Source of the DNA: Flavobacterium limnosediminis JC2902
GTDB taxonomy: Bacteria; Bacteroidota; Bacteroidia; Flavobacteriales; Flavobacteriaceae
Length of the DNA stretch: 64,000 bases
Assembly: GCF_000498535.1 (NCBI RefSeq)
Contig: NZ_AVGG01000001.1
Location: forward strand, 496,001 to 560,000
Direction: 5' to 3'
Shown here: piece after piece, positions 15,930 through 26,800 of the stretch
Layout of the letters: each line of letters opens with the position of its first letter
Numbering within the stretch: position 1 is the first letter of the stretch
Position numbers and translations under genes: made by a program
Notes under the pieces: generated by a model
Told to the model about the DNA's origin: nothing
The model's database searches: none
Seen by the model: the letters and a program-made list of their open reading frames with translations, nothing else

Positions 15930-18413
15930 TCACAAAGATATTGTTTTATCAAATTCTTTATAAAAAGATTTTCCGCTCGCTATATCTTCAATTATGACAC
16001 CTGTCTTATAGGTCCCTTTAGCTAAATCTTTGGTTAAAAATTTTAGTTCAAATCCTGAATAATTGTAGTTAATCTTAGTTTTCATTGCTTCAGTCACATC
16101 ACTTCTCATAACAAGATTCGTATCATACTTATAAATTTTAGTGCCTGAAATCAAGACAATTTTTATTTTTTTATCTTTAGAAGACACATTTTCTAAAGCT
16201 GCCCAGCCACTTACATTTACAACCTTGTTCACAATATTAACCACTTCCATATTAAGCATTATGGAAGCCTGAGCTGGCAACTTATTAATCAAAACAGGTG
16301 CTTGGTATTTTTTCTTTCCAACTTCAGACATTTTGTCGGTAACGGAATAATGATAATTGCCCTTGCCGTCTTTAACCAACAATGCAACACTAAAAGCTTC
16401 TTTGGGCAATTTATCTGTAAAAACTGTAGCATTGAAGCCTGCTCCGTCAAGGTCTTTTCTTTTATACTTATCTGAAATATCTCCTCTCACAACCTTATTG
16501 ACTGGGAATACATACGAAACTGATTTATTCGAGAATGCAATAAAAATGGAATCATTTAGACAACTGGCAGCTTCTCTGTTAAATGCCCAGCCACTAATTT
16601 GTAAAACGTCTTCCGAAAAACTGTACCTTTCGATATTGTTTTCTAAGTTATCCTTGGTTTTCCAATTATTCTGCAATAATCTGAATCTGCTTCCGGAAAA
16701 TGATTTTTTAATTGAATCTAATGTTTTACTTTCTGCTGCACTGTTGCGATAATCTAATGGCAATTTTACTTTTTTTGAATAAATAAGAAAGAAATTATCT
16801 ATAATCTTTAACTCTACTTTATCCTTATATAACAATACGTTGAAGTCTTTAATATTTGCTTTGTTTGTTATATAAATTCTATTGTTCTCGATTTCTCCTC
16901 CTTTCAATACTTCAGACAAGCTATCTCTGAATTTTTTTATTGCATCAAGGTTTTCACGTGCCGCATATCCATTTGTGATTGGCTTTTTGGCTTTTAAAGC
17001 CAAAAAAGACAAATCCTGATAGTCCATGTTGTACACCAAGTTATTCGTATAAACGGGATACGTAACTATCTCATCGAAGTTTCTCAGAATCTGCATCCAC
17101 TTCTCATCTTGTAATTTCGTATGGAATGAACCACTCTTAAGATCTCTGGATGTCAAAACATTTTCTATATCATAAAGTTGAAGTATTGTAAGGCATAAAA
17201 CGACTCCAAGTTTAAGATGATGATTTATCTTCATTCTTGAAAAAACAACGAAGGAAACCAAAATCAAAAGATAGTAGGGGAGCCAGACAAACCTCCCTAT
17301 TGCCCGGAAGATATTTCCTAATTTTTCAACTATCCCTAGGGTTGGATAATGAAACAATACCTTGGTTCCGAAAGTAACTTGATTAGAAATCGCAAAAACG
17401 AAAAGCAACAGCGTTAAAACAGCTACCGGTAAATACGGCTTATTGTTTTGAAATATTCTTCTGTTAAATAATAAAACATAGAATACACTTATGAAAGTTA
17501 AGATAATCATTCCTAAACCCAGATAAGCAAAACCTTCATGCTGACGTTCAGTAACCATCTTTAAATCCGGAATAAATTTTGAATAATATCCGTATGAATT
17601 AAAAAATGAATTAAGATTGAAGGCATAAAGACCATAAATATTCCCAACGTCTAAATTTGTGCTGTTCTCGAAAACGATAAGTCCAAAAACTATCCAAACT
17701 AGTATTCCGATGGAAAAAGAAACCGTTGGAAAAAAAACAAACCGACTAAGTTTCAAAGTCTTCTCGTAAAAATAATGTTTAAAAGGAACTATAATATTAA
17801 ATCCTGCTACCATAGCAGCCAAATATGGGTTTATGGTTGCACTCAACACAAAAAGAAAAAGTTGCGATTTATTGATTTTCAATACATTACTTTCATTACT
17901 GACAATAATGTAATTATAAAAAGATGCTAATAAAAGCCAATGAGCACAAAGGGAAGGATGCATTCCTCTAAACGCCAAAACAGGGTTAGCCGTTATAATT
18001 ATTGTTCCTAAAAGAGCGTAAAAAGGTCGGATCTTATAATAACTGAAAATTTTTAGAGAATAAAACGCTATCAGAAAATAACTAATTAAAAACCAAATTC
18101 CATAAAATTGAAAATCTTCCGGTAAAAATCCCGAGAAAATCTTAAAGAATAAAGCTAAAAGAGGGATTGTATCTGTAAAACCAACATTTGTCCCAATAGG
18201 ATAATAGTAACTATTCATTTCCGTCAACGGAAACCCCCATGGATCGTTACGATAAAAAGCCCATCCTAAATAATGTGTCCCCCAATCATGATAGGCAGAC
18301 ATCAACCAATTTATATTTCTTGGATCAAGCGTTAAAAATCCATACGTAATTTCAAAAACAACTACTGCAATTATTGTTGATACTAGATATTTGTTTTCTA
18401 AAATCTTATTCAT
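15930..18413 (-). CDS. Large polytopic membrane protein, DUF6311/GT-C-like
   Basis: An 827-residue protein: about 11 hydrophobic segments in residues 1-430, then a soluble C-terminal half. The region after the first segment (DWGTHYLGWAFYRNDPWGF, NSYYYPIGTNVGFTDTIPLL) matches what I recall of DUF6311, a putative GT-C fold membrane glycosyltransferase; the acidic/aromatic first loop is where GT-C enzymes place catalytic Asp/Glu. The C-terminal part has two related beta modules, each with a SGWA motif (ISGWAFNREA near 610; VSGWAALENV near 750). It is the last gene of a three-gene overlapping cassette with a polyprenyl-phosphate GT2 and a methyltransferase, so it is likely the periplasmic transferase of a Und-P-sugar. 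Function is inferred. Confidence 0.75.
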   Translation of the reverse strand: MNKILENKYLVSTIIAVVVFEITYGFLTLDPRNINWLMSAYHDWGTHYLGWAFYRNDPWGFPLTEMNSYYYPIGTNVGFTDTIPLLALFFKIFSGFLPEDFQFYGIWFLISYFLIAFYSLKIFSYYKIRPFYALLGTIIITANPVLAFRGMHPSLCAHWLLLASFYNYIIVSNESNVLKINKSQLFLFVLSATINPYLAAMVAGFNIIVPFKHYFYEKTLKLSRFVFFPTVSFSIGILVWIVFGLIVFENSTNLDVGNIYGLYAFNLNSFFNSYGYYSKFIPDLKMVTERQHEGFAYLGLGMIILTFISVFYVLLFNRRIFQNNKPYLPVAVLTLLLFVFAISNQVTFGTKVLFHYPTLGIVEKLGNIFRAIGRFVWLPYYLLILVSFVVFSRMKINHHLKLGVVLCLTILQLYDIENVLTSRDLKSGSFHTKLQDEKWMQILRNFDEIVTYPVYTNNLVYNMDYQDLSFLALKAKKPITNGYAARENLDAIKKFRDSLSEVLKGGEIENNRIYITNKANIKDFNVLLYKDKVELKIIDNFFLIYSKKVKLPLDYRNSAAESKTLDSIKKSFSGSRFRLLQNNWKTKDNLENNIERYSFSEDVLQISGWAFNREAASCLNDSIFIAFSNKSVSYVFPVNKVVRGDISDKYKRKDLDGAGFNATVFTDKLPKEAFSVALLVKDGKGNYHYSVTDKMSEVGKKKYQAPVLINKLPAQASIMLNMEVVNIVNKVVNVSGWAALENVSSKDKKIKIVLISGTKIYKYDTNLVMRSDVTEAMKTKINYNYSGFELKFLTKDLAKGTYKTGVIIEDIASGKSFYKEFDKTISL

Positions 18414-19182
18414 TCTGATTATTTTTTTTCCAAGTATACATTATTGACACACCAAAAGGCAACCTGATGTGTCTATTTATAAAATTGCTTTCAAAATACA
18501 TTATACGGTACAGGATCGAATTGAGTATTCCGGGTTTGAAAGCCTCAAAATCACTTCCGGAACCGGTTCTTTTTTCACCCGATTGCAACAAATTGCTCAA
18601 TTGACGGAAAAGGAAAATCGGAAGAAAGAGAAGCGTATTGAAATAGGAAGAAAAAATCATTTTCCCGTCCTTTTTAAAGGAGAACAAATTCTTCACTTCC
18701 GCTAATCTGTACCTTCTGAAATGGTGGTTTATCACATCATGATGACTCCACAAGCTCATAAAGGCGGGCACGGTAATAAAAAGGAGTCCGTTATTTTTGG
18801 CAACCCGCTTCATTTCCGAAACAGCCAATTGATCGTCTTCCACATGTTCGATTACATCGAAAGCGCAGACCAAATCGAATACGTTATCATCGAATGGCAA
18901 CTCTGTAATGGAACCGTTAATGATTTCGAGTCCGGTTTTTTCAGAAGCAAACTCACAGCAGAATTTATCATATTCTATAGAAACGACCTCTCCAAATTGC
19001 GATAAATATTCAGAACTTCTTCCGGGTCCGCAGCCAATATTTAAGATTTTAATCTTCGTATCCTGTAAATTATCCTGCTTGAGTAATTTTTTTATGTAGT
19101 TCGAGATTATTTTCTCACGAGCCACAAACCACCAATGGTTCCGCTCTAATTCATAATATTCTTTGTAATAATCGTGCTTCAT
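18406..19182 (-). CDS. Class I SAM-dependent methyltransferase
   Basis: A 258-residue methyltransferase (Methyltransf_11/23 type): the SAM-binding glycine motif is NIGCGPGRSS (GCGPG at 50-54), acidic SIEYD after strand 2, and CAFDVIEHVEDD at the motif-IV position. The N-terminal YYELERNHWWFVAREKII is typical of enzymes in glycan loci. It overlaps the upstream GT2 by 4 bp and the downstream membrane protein by 8 bp, so the three are co-translated. It probably methylates a sugar or the lipid-linked intermediate; the acceptor cannot be told. Confidence 0.9.
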   Translation of the reverse strand: MKHDYYKEYYELERNHWWFVAREKIISNYIKKLLKQDNLQDTKIKILNIGCGPGRSSEYLSQFGEVVSIEYDKFCCEFASEKTGLEIINGSITELPFDDNVFDLVCAFDVIEHVEDDQLAVSEMKRVAKNNGLLFITVPAFMSLWSHHDVINHHFRRYRLAEVKNLFSFKKDGKMIFSSYFNTLLFLPIFLFRQLSNLLQSGEKRTGSGSDFEAFKPGILNSILYRIMYFESNFINRHIRLPFGVSIMYTWKKNNQNE

Positions 19183-20135
19183 TCTTTACCTTCGTTAGCT
19201 ATCTGTTCCCCGTCTCGTACAATTTTATCTACAATGAAAAGCGGTCTGTTTCTTACCTGATTGTAAATTCTTAACACATACTCTCCAATCAGCCCCAATG
19301 AAATTAATTGGACTCCACTGAACAGGATTATTGCCAATATCGTCGCGGTAAAACCGTGCGGGACATCGTTAAAATAGAATTTTCTATAAAGATTATAGGC
19401 AAAATAAATCAATGAAAACACAACCGTTATAAAACCTAATCTTGTTATAAACTTCACCGGGAAATCACTGAAATTAAAAATGCCGTTAAACGCCAATTCA
19501 AACAATTTTGACCAGCTGTATTTGGTTTCCCCAGCTTGCCTTTCGTCACGGTCATACTCATAGCCTATCTGCTTGAAACCAACCCAGGCACGCATTCCTC
19601 GCAAATAACGGCTTTGCTCGGGCATGGCATTCATATTGTCCACAACCCTTCTGCTCAGCATAGAGAAATCACCGCTATCGATTGGGATGTTAAAACTGGA
19701 TATTTTTTTCTGAAGACGGTAATAGGCCGAATAGGCCGTTTTTTTAAAGAAACTCTCCTTTCTGTTTTTTCTAATGGCATAAATCACATCATACCCATTC
19801 ATCAACAGTTTATAGAAATCGTTAACTAATTCAGGAGGATCTTGTAAATCTCCATCAATAATCATCGCTCCTTTTTTTCCTCTAAAATTTGCTAATCCAG
19901 CGCTTACCGCTAATTGATGCCCATGATTTCTGGATAATAATATCCCCGTAAATCGATTATCCTGAAGACAAATTTCTTCCACTAATTGAGCAGTGTTGTC
20001 AATACTTCCATCATTAATTAAAATGACTTCACAGGTAAATTCTGTTTTGTCGATAACGCTTTTTAATCTGTTTATTAATTGACTAAAAACAGCTTCCTCG
20101 TTGTACAGTGGTACAATAATCGAAATATCAATCAC
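19179..20135 (-). CDS. Polyprenyl-phosphate glycosyltransferase (GtrB/DPM1-like GT2)
   Basis: A 318-residue GT2 of the dolichol-phosphate-mannose-synthase/GtrB group: SIIVPLYNEE, LINDGSIDNT, DGDLQDPPEL and RYLRGMRAWVGFK, followed by two C-terminal transmembrane segments (about 230-255 and 265-290), as in GtrB. It transfers a sugar from a nucleotide donor to undecaprenyl phosphate at the cytoplasmic side. With the GT-C-like protein two genes downstream it makes a donor-plus-periplasmic-transferase pair, comparable with the Gtr O-antigen-modifying systems, although no small GtrA-type flippase is present. It is the first gene of its cassette; 249 bp separate it from the CotH gene. Confidence 0.92.
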   Translation of the reverse strand: MIDISIIVPLYNEEAVFSQLINRLKSVIDKTEFTCEVILINDGSIDNTAQLVEEICLQDNRFTGILLSRNHGHQLAVSAGLANFRGKKGAMIIDGDLQDPPELVNDFYKLLMNGYDVIYAIRKNRKESFFKKTAYSAYYRLQKKISSFNIPIDSGDFSMLSRRVVDNMNAMPEQSRYLRGMRAWVGFKQIGYEYDRDERQAGETKYSWSKLFELAFNGIFNFSDFPVKFITRLGFITVVFSLIYFAYNLYRKFYFNDVPHGFTATILAIILFSGVQLISLGLIGEYVLRIYNQVRNRPLFIVDKIVRDGEQIANEGKE

Positions 20136-20384
20136 ATTGAAAAATTAAAAGTTACTATTTCGTTTTCAAATCAATATGTTATTACAACAAATCGACATTC
20201 AAATAAACACCGTAAAACTATTCTATTTTTATCAAAAAAAGTGTTTTTTTTTAGTACAAAGAAATGTTTGTCCAAAAAATCATATTGGGTAATTCATCGT
20301 TTATATCCCCCCTTAACCGAAAAAAAGAGCAACTCCCATCTATATTAAATAAATTTATGTGTTTAATTATCAAGATATTGTATT

Positions 20385-23300
20385 ATGAAATCGATTTTTA
20401 CACTGCTCTTCATCGGCATACTTTATACTAACATAACTTTTGCCCAAAGTGTCACCATAAACGAAGTACTTGCCTCCAACACTAACGTGAACCAGGATGA
20501 GAACGGGAATTACGAAGATTGGGTGGAATTGTATAACTATGGCGCCACACCCATAAATCTAAACGGTTTCGGCCTTTCCGATGATGTGCTCTTGCCTCAC
20601 AAATGGTCATTTCCTGCGGTTACCTTAAATCCGGGGCAATACCTGTTGGTATGGTGTTCCGATAAAAACAGAACCACACCCGGAAGTCCGTTACACACCA
20701 ATTTTAAAATTAGCGCTTCACCGGGAGAAACACTGTATCTTACCAACCAGTCAACGCTGAACCTGGCTACTTTCCCCGCCACTGCACTACAGGAAAATAT
20801 CTCTTACGGAAGGTCGCCCAACGGTACCGGAAGTTATTTTTATTTCAATGTCCCCACTCCGGGTCAGCCAAATTCCACCACAGCCTATTCCGAAGCTATG
20901 ACCGTGCCTGTATTTTCACAGCCGGGCGGCTTTCGCACTGCCGGATTCAATCTGACGCTTTCCAACGCAACACCTGGCACTACTATCATATACACCCTGG
21001 ACGGTTCCGATCCCGACCCGAACAATCTGGCGGGCACCACGTATTCTTATAAGAACAGTTACGAGGAACTGGTCGGACAAACCGAAGGGCCATTACTGCA
21101 AAACAGCTATCGTTCCTTTACATACACCGCTCCGATTCCCATCGCCAACCGTTCATCGCTCCCTAACAAACTGGCATCGATGTCTTCCACGCATCACAAT
21201 GTTCCGTATTACATTCCTACCAGTCCCATTTTCAAAGGAACCGTGGTTAGGGCAAAAGTAATCAAAGCCGGATCCATCCCCAGTAAAACGGTCACCAAAA
21301 CCTATTTCGTTACTCCGTCCGGAAGCAGTGAATTCTCATTACCGGTAGCCTCTTTGAGTTTAACCGAGAGCAAACTTTTTGACTACTCCAACGGTATCTT
21401 TGTAGCGGGAATAGTCTTCGATATGTGGCGGGATGCCAATCCGACTGTAGACGCCACCGAATATAATTATGATGGGAATTTCAGGCTTGAAGGCGATCCT
21501 ACAGAGCGATCCGGAAACTTCAATTACTTTGTAAACGGAACCGAAGTTATTAATCAGGATATCGGAATCCGGATCAACGGTGGTTATTCCCGCGGCTGGC
21601 AAAGCAAATCTTTCCGGTTACTGGCCCGAAACGATTATGGAGACGACAGTATGAATTACTCCTTTTTCAATGATGAAAATCTGACAGTTTTTAACCGACT
21701 GCTTTTACGAAACGCCGGTGGTGACTTTTTCGACACGATGTACAGAGACGCTCTTGCCGATGAACTAATCAAAGGGATCGGCTTGGAAACCATGGCATAT
21801 CAGCCGACAATAACTTTTGTCAACGGAGAATACTGGGGAATTTTGAACCTCCGTGAAAGGTATGACAAATTTTATTTCAACAATGTATGCGGAATCGGAG
21901 AAACGGAATTGGACTTAATCGAAAACATAAACGAATCCGAAGGAGACACCTTACATTATGAGGCTATGGCCACCTTTCTGAACAACAACAGCTTGGCAAT
22001 ACCTGCAAATTATGATTACATAAAAACACAAATGGATGTAGACAATATGCGGGATTATCATATTGCGAACATTTATTATGACAATACCGACTGGCCTGAT
22101 GCGAACATGCTCCTTTGGAGAAAAAGAACCGCTTATAACCCAAATGCCTTATATGGACTGGACGGACGATGGCGCGCTGCCATGAAAGATAATGACGATT
22201 GCTTTGGCTCAACAAATGGCGTTAACAACCACGATAATTTATTTGTGGCTACGGACACCGACCCTGAAGTGGTGGAATCAACCGTAATACTAAGAAGTTT
22301 ATTGGTAAATCCTACTTTTAAAAACGACTTCATCAACCGTTTTGCCGATTTAATGAATACCTATTTTCTTCCAAGCCGGTTTATAGCGGTTTCAACGGCC
22401 ATGAAAAACAGAATCCTACCCGAAATACAGGAACATCTGAACCGATGGCAAGCCTCCGATTTCGAATGGTGGGAAGAAAGTATCGGCAATATGCATAGTT
22501 TTGCCAACGAACGCCCTGCCTTCCAAAGACAGCACATCCGCCAGAAATTCGGAATCAGCAGTGACATCAATGTAACCCTAAACGTATCCGATCTGGCGCA
22601 CGGGTATATCAAAATGAATACGATAGATATTCTTCCGTCAACTCCAGGCGTTCCGTCAACACCTTATCCGTGGACCGGCATTTATTTTCACAACATTCCG
22701 GTTAAGATAAAGGCGATTCCGTTACCGGGCTTTGCCTTCAGTCATTGGAGTGGCTCCTCTACAAGTACGACTGCGGAAATAACACTTACACCAGCCGCGG
22801 CTATTTCGCTAACGGCACATTTCATCCCATCTGGTAATACAGATGTTCCGGAGATACTATATTTCTGGGTGATGGATACGGACATTCCTAACGATACACC
22901 CTTAACATCGCTTGCCTCAACTTATGAATTCGCTGCAAACGGCCTTATACAATATCAGTCTTCGCTGGCGGGCTATCCGTTTACCAATGCAAGTCCGAAT
23001 TGGCGAAAAGGATCTATGGAGCGACGCAACAATCCCACCCCGCTGAACTACTATCCGGAAGCGAACGAAAATATTACCTATGTGAATTCCAACATGAGAG
23101 GACTGCAGATAACACAGCCCTTCCAAAGTGCCGGATTGCAGAATACGATGATTTTTAACCTTTCTACCGCAGGTTATAAGGATATCAAATTTGCCTGTGC
23201 GGTTGTTGACGAAGGTGCCGCTACCGGTATCACATTGGAATATGCAACAAATGCGGGGACTCCCGTATGGACCACCGCCGGAATGACCGCTTCTGCTTTT

Positions 23301-23717
23301 CCAATCACAGCAGCCTATCAACGTATTGAAGCCGATTTAAAATTGATACCAACAGTAAACAACAATCCGAATTTTAAAATACGTCTCCGCTTCACCGGCC
23401 CGAACATGACTGCTGATACCGGAATGAGGGTTACTTTCAACAACATTAGCTTGGAAGGAGTGCGACAAACACTATCCGTGGATGAGAGTACCGTTTCCAA
23501 TTTCATTGTGTATCCGAATCCAATAACGGATGTTCTCCGCATTTCACATCGCTTGGGTAATCTCAACTATAAACTTTTCGCAATTGACGGGAAAATGATT
23601 CAGGACGGGAAAATCGAAGGAAGCGAAATTAATCTGGCCCATTTAACCTCCGGTTTGTACTTACTGCAACTGGAAGGGGACGGAAAATCGGAAACGAAAA
23701 AAATCCTTAAACGATAA
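20385..23717 (+). CDS. T9SS-secreted lamin-tail/CotH kinase-family protein, paralog 1
   Basis: A 1110-residue secreted multidomain protein. In order: signal peptide (residues 1-20, ending FAQ), lamin-tail domain (about 22-150, NEVLASN and EDWVELYN), chitobiase/HEX C-terminal-like domain (YTLDGSDPDPNN near 201), CotH kinase-like region (about 320-720, with NGEYWGILNLRERYDKF near 481 and RWRAAMKDNDDCFG near 595), a divergent InlB-type repeat (HWSGSSTSTTAEITLTP, to about 811), a beta-sandwich and a T9SS type A sorting domain (FIVYPNPITD near 1039 to the end). CotH of Bacillus is a protein kinase; activity here is unproven. A paralog follows in tandem, 166 bp downstream. Base composition is somewhat GC-richer than the flanking glycan genes. 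Confidence 0.92.
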   Translation: MKSIFTLLFIGILYTNITFAQSVTINEVLASNTNVNQDENGNYEDWVELYNYGATPINLNGFGLSDDVLLPHKWSFPAVTLNPGQYLLVWCSDKNRTTPGSPLHTNFKISASPGETLYLTNQSTLNLATFPATALQENISYGRSPNGTGSYFYFNVPTPGQPNSTTAYSEAMTVPVFSQPGGFRTAGFNLTLSNATPGTTIIYTLDGSDPDPNNLAGTTYSYKNSYEELVGQTEGPLLQNSYRSFTYTAPIPIANRSSLPNKLASMSSTHHNVPYYIPTSPIFKGTVVRAKVIKAGSIPSKTVTKTYFVTPSGSSEFSLPVASLSLTESKLFDYSNGIFVAGIVFDMWRDANPTVDATEYNYDGNFRLEGDPTERSGNFNYFVNGTEVINQDIGIRINGGYSRGWQSKSFRLLARNDYGDDSMNYSFFNDENLTVFNRLLLRNAGGDFFDTMYRDALADELIKGIGLETMAYQPTITFVNGEYWGILNLRERYDKFYFNNVCGIGETELDLIENINESEGDTLHYEAMATFLNNNSLAIPANYDYIKTQMDVDNMRDYHIANIYYDNTDWPDANMLLWRKRTAYNPNALYGLDGRWRAAMKDNDDCFGSTNGVNNHDNLFVATDTDPEVVESTVILRSLLVNPTFKNDFINRFADLMNTYFLPSRFIAVSTAMKNRILPEIQEHLNRWQASDFEWWEESIGNMHSFANERPAFQRQHIRQKFGISSDINVTLNVSDLAHGYIKMNTIDILPSTPGVPSTPYPWTGIYFHNIPVKIKAIPLPGFAFSHWSGSSTSTTAEITLTPAAAISLTAHFIPSGNTDVPEILYFWVMDTDIPNDTPLTSLASTYEFAANGLIQYQSSLAGYPFTNASPNWRKGSMERRNNPTPLNYYPEANENITYVNSNMRGLQITQPFQSAGLQNTMIFNLSTAGYKDIKFACAVVDEGAATGITLEYATNAGTPVWTTAGMTASAFPITAAYQRIEADLKLIPTVNNNPNFKIRLRFTGPNMTADTGMRVTFNNISLEGVRQTLSVDESTVSNFIVYPNPITDVLRISHRLGNLNYKLFAIDGKMIQDGKIEGSEINLAHLTSGLYLLQLEGDGKSETKKILKR

Positions 23718-23739
23718 TATAATTGCATATCAATTCAGA

Positions 23740-23769
23740 AGAAGGTGTCCTAAAACACCTTCTTTTTTT
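23740..23769 (+). terminator. Terminator after CotH paralog 1
   Basis: Stem AGAAGGTGT / ACACCTTCT (23740-23748 and 23755-23763), 6-nt loop, followed by TTTTTT. It separates the two CotH paralogs into distinct transcription units. Confidence 0.85.
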
Positions 23770-23883
23770 ATGTCCTGCAAATCCCCATGAAAATCCTGTC
23801 ACTTATCGTTTTTTAAGGCACTGCGTCGAATATAATATACTGATATCAAGGTTATTACTTAACTTTATGTAAATTCCGTACGC

Positions 23884-26800
23884 ATGAAAAAAATTACATT
23901 TTGGATACTAACCACATTGGTTGTTCTAAGTTTCGATACCCTATTGGCGCAAAATATTGTCATTAATGAAATTCTGACCTCAAACAGCACATCCGTAACC
24001 GACGAAGACGGCAGTCATGAGGATTGGATTGAATTGTATAACACAGGAGCCACTCCCGTCAATCTTTTAGGCCACGGATTAACCGATGACGGTGCTAATC
24101 TGTTTAAATGGACTTTCCCAAGCGTAACACTCAATCCCGGTGCCTATCTGATGGTATGGGCTTCCGACAAAAATCGGGCTGTGGCCGGCAGTCCGCTGCA
24201 TACCAATTTTAAATTGAGTGGCGTTGGCGAAACCCTGATATTAACCAATCCGTCTGGAGGTAACGTGGGTACGGTGACTCCCGTATATTTACCGGCAGAT
24301 GTTTCGCACGGCCGATTCCCGAACGGCAGCGGTCCGTATGTTTTCTTCGCAACACCAACACCCAATGCGGCCAACTCAACTACCGCTTATTCGGAAGCGT
24401 TGAGTCCTCCCCAATTTTCACATGCTTCTGAATTCAGAACCACCGGATTTGACCTGACGCTTACCTCTTCCAGTCCCGGATCAACAATTCTGTATACCCT
24501 GGACGGTTCAGAACCCAATGAAAACAACCTTGCCGGAACAACCTATTCCTATAAAAAAAGTTACCCGGAACTTCCGGGACAAGCTTTTGGCCCTTTTTTT
24601 CAGTATAGTTTTCAGACGCAGCAGTATTCGGTTCCCATTCCCATCAGTAACCGATCATCACAACCCAATAAACTCTCAAATATCTCAACCACTTGGGAAT
24701 TTGCCCCCGAATATTTTCCGAACGGCCCCGTATTTAAAGGTACTGTCGTAAAAGCAAAAGTGATAAAGCCGGGAGCACTTCCCAGCACAACCGTTACCAA
24801 AAATTATTTCATTTCGCCACAGGGAATAAACCGGTTTACCATTCCGGTGGTTTCCGTCAGCTTTGATGAGAACTATTTTTATGATTACACTAACGGTCTT
24901 TCTGTGGCAGGGGTGGATTTCGACAATTGGCGCATTGCCAACCCAACCGAGGAGGTAAATGAAAATCTCGGTAATTTTAACCGAACAGGCGATTTAACCG
25001 AACGAATGGCCAATCTGAATTATTTTGTAAACGGCCAGGAAGTAATTAATCAGAAAGTGGGCCTGCGCATCCATGGCGATCATTCACGAACATATCCCAG
25101 CAAATCCATGCGGGTGTATGCACGATCTTCTTATGGTGCTGATAAATTGGAGTATCCCTTCTTTTCCGACGAGCCGTATACCGCCTATGAACGTATTGTG
25201 ATAAAAAATGCAAGTGGTGACTTTTTCGGTACCATGTTCAGGGATGCTTTGTGCAATGAACTGGTTAAGGATCTTCGCATGGAAACCGAAGCACATAAAC
25301 AGGTAATCACGTTCATTAATGGCGAATACTGGGGAATATTAGCTCTGAGGGAGCGTTACGACAACAACTATTTCAAACTGGTGTACAACATTGATGCCGT
25401 GGACCTATTGGAAAATGAAGGAGACGTTAAGGAAGGAGACGATGAAAATTACCTTTCCTTTATTAACTTCGTAGAGACCAATGATTTATCCCTGAGCGAT
25501 AAATATGCCGAAATGCAAACTCTGATGGACAAAGATAATTACATGGATTATCACATCAGTAATATTTACATTAATAACGACGATTGGGTAACCAATAACG
25601 TTGTCTTTTGGAGAAAAAGAACGAGTTACCAACCTAATGCTCCCTATGGACATGATGGCCGTTGGCGCTGGGCCTTTCACGACGTGACGAGTACTTTTGG
25701 CGATCCCGATTTCGATACCTTAGCTGACGCCACCACAACAGATGAGAACATACACGAACTTTGGTCTACACTGATTCTTCGTAAACTGTTGGCAAACAAT
25801 AGTTTTAAAATTGAATTCATCAACCGTTTTGCCGATTTAATGAATACCAATTTCCTCCCAGGCAGAATCATCTCCCAAATCAACTCTATGGCTGCCGTTA
25901 TCGCTCCGGAAATGAACGATCAGTATTTCCGGTGGAAAGGTCCTGAAGATGACAGCGACTGGCAGTACCATCTGGAACAGGAAAGAATATTTGCCAATCA
26001 ACGCCCAAATTATCAGCGCCAGCACATCCGACAAAAATTCGGAATCAGTCAAAACATCAATGCAACGCTAAATGTTTCTGATGCGGCGCACGGCTACATA
26101 AAAATGAACACCATAAACGTCAAAGCGGGTACACCGGGAATAACCGGAAATCCCTATCCGTGGACCGGAATTTACTTTCACAATATCCCCGTTAAAATAA
26201 AAGCTGTAGCGCTGCCGGGTTATGAGTTTAGTCATTGGACCGGAGCTTCTTCCAGTACCAGCGTGGAAATAACCATCACACCTACGGCTGATTTTTCGGT
26301 TACGGCACACTTTATTCCTTCCGGAAATGTGGATGTTCCTCAAACTATTTATTTCTGGATGATGGACACCGATATTCAAAACGATACCCCGTTAACCGAT
26401 ATTGCCGCTACTTTTGAAGCTGCTGCAGAAGGTAATCTGCATTATGAATCCTGTCTTGTGGGCTATCCGTTTTCTGCCGCGAATCCGAACTGGCGAAAAG
26501 CCTCCATGGAAAGACGAAACAGTCCAACGTCACTGAATTACATTCCTACTGTAAACCAAAATTTAACTTTTGAAAATTCCCAGATGAGAGGTATCCAGAT
26601 AAAACAACCTTTTCAGAGCGGAGCGCTGCAAAACAATATGCAGTTTCATTTTTCCACTTTAGGGTATAAAAACATCAAATTTGCCTTTGCGGTTCTGGAC
26701 GAAGGTGCGGCCAGCGGAATCACAGTCGATTATTCCATAAATCCCGGAACTCCGATTTGGGTAACCACAGGAATGTCAGCATCATCGTATCCCATTTCCA

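Noticed and set aside
22917..23321. 134-codon minus-strand ORF
   Set aside because: Antisense to CotH paralog 1; low-complexity Cys/Arg/Gly-rich translation with no family features.
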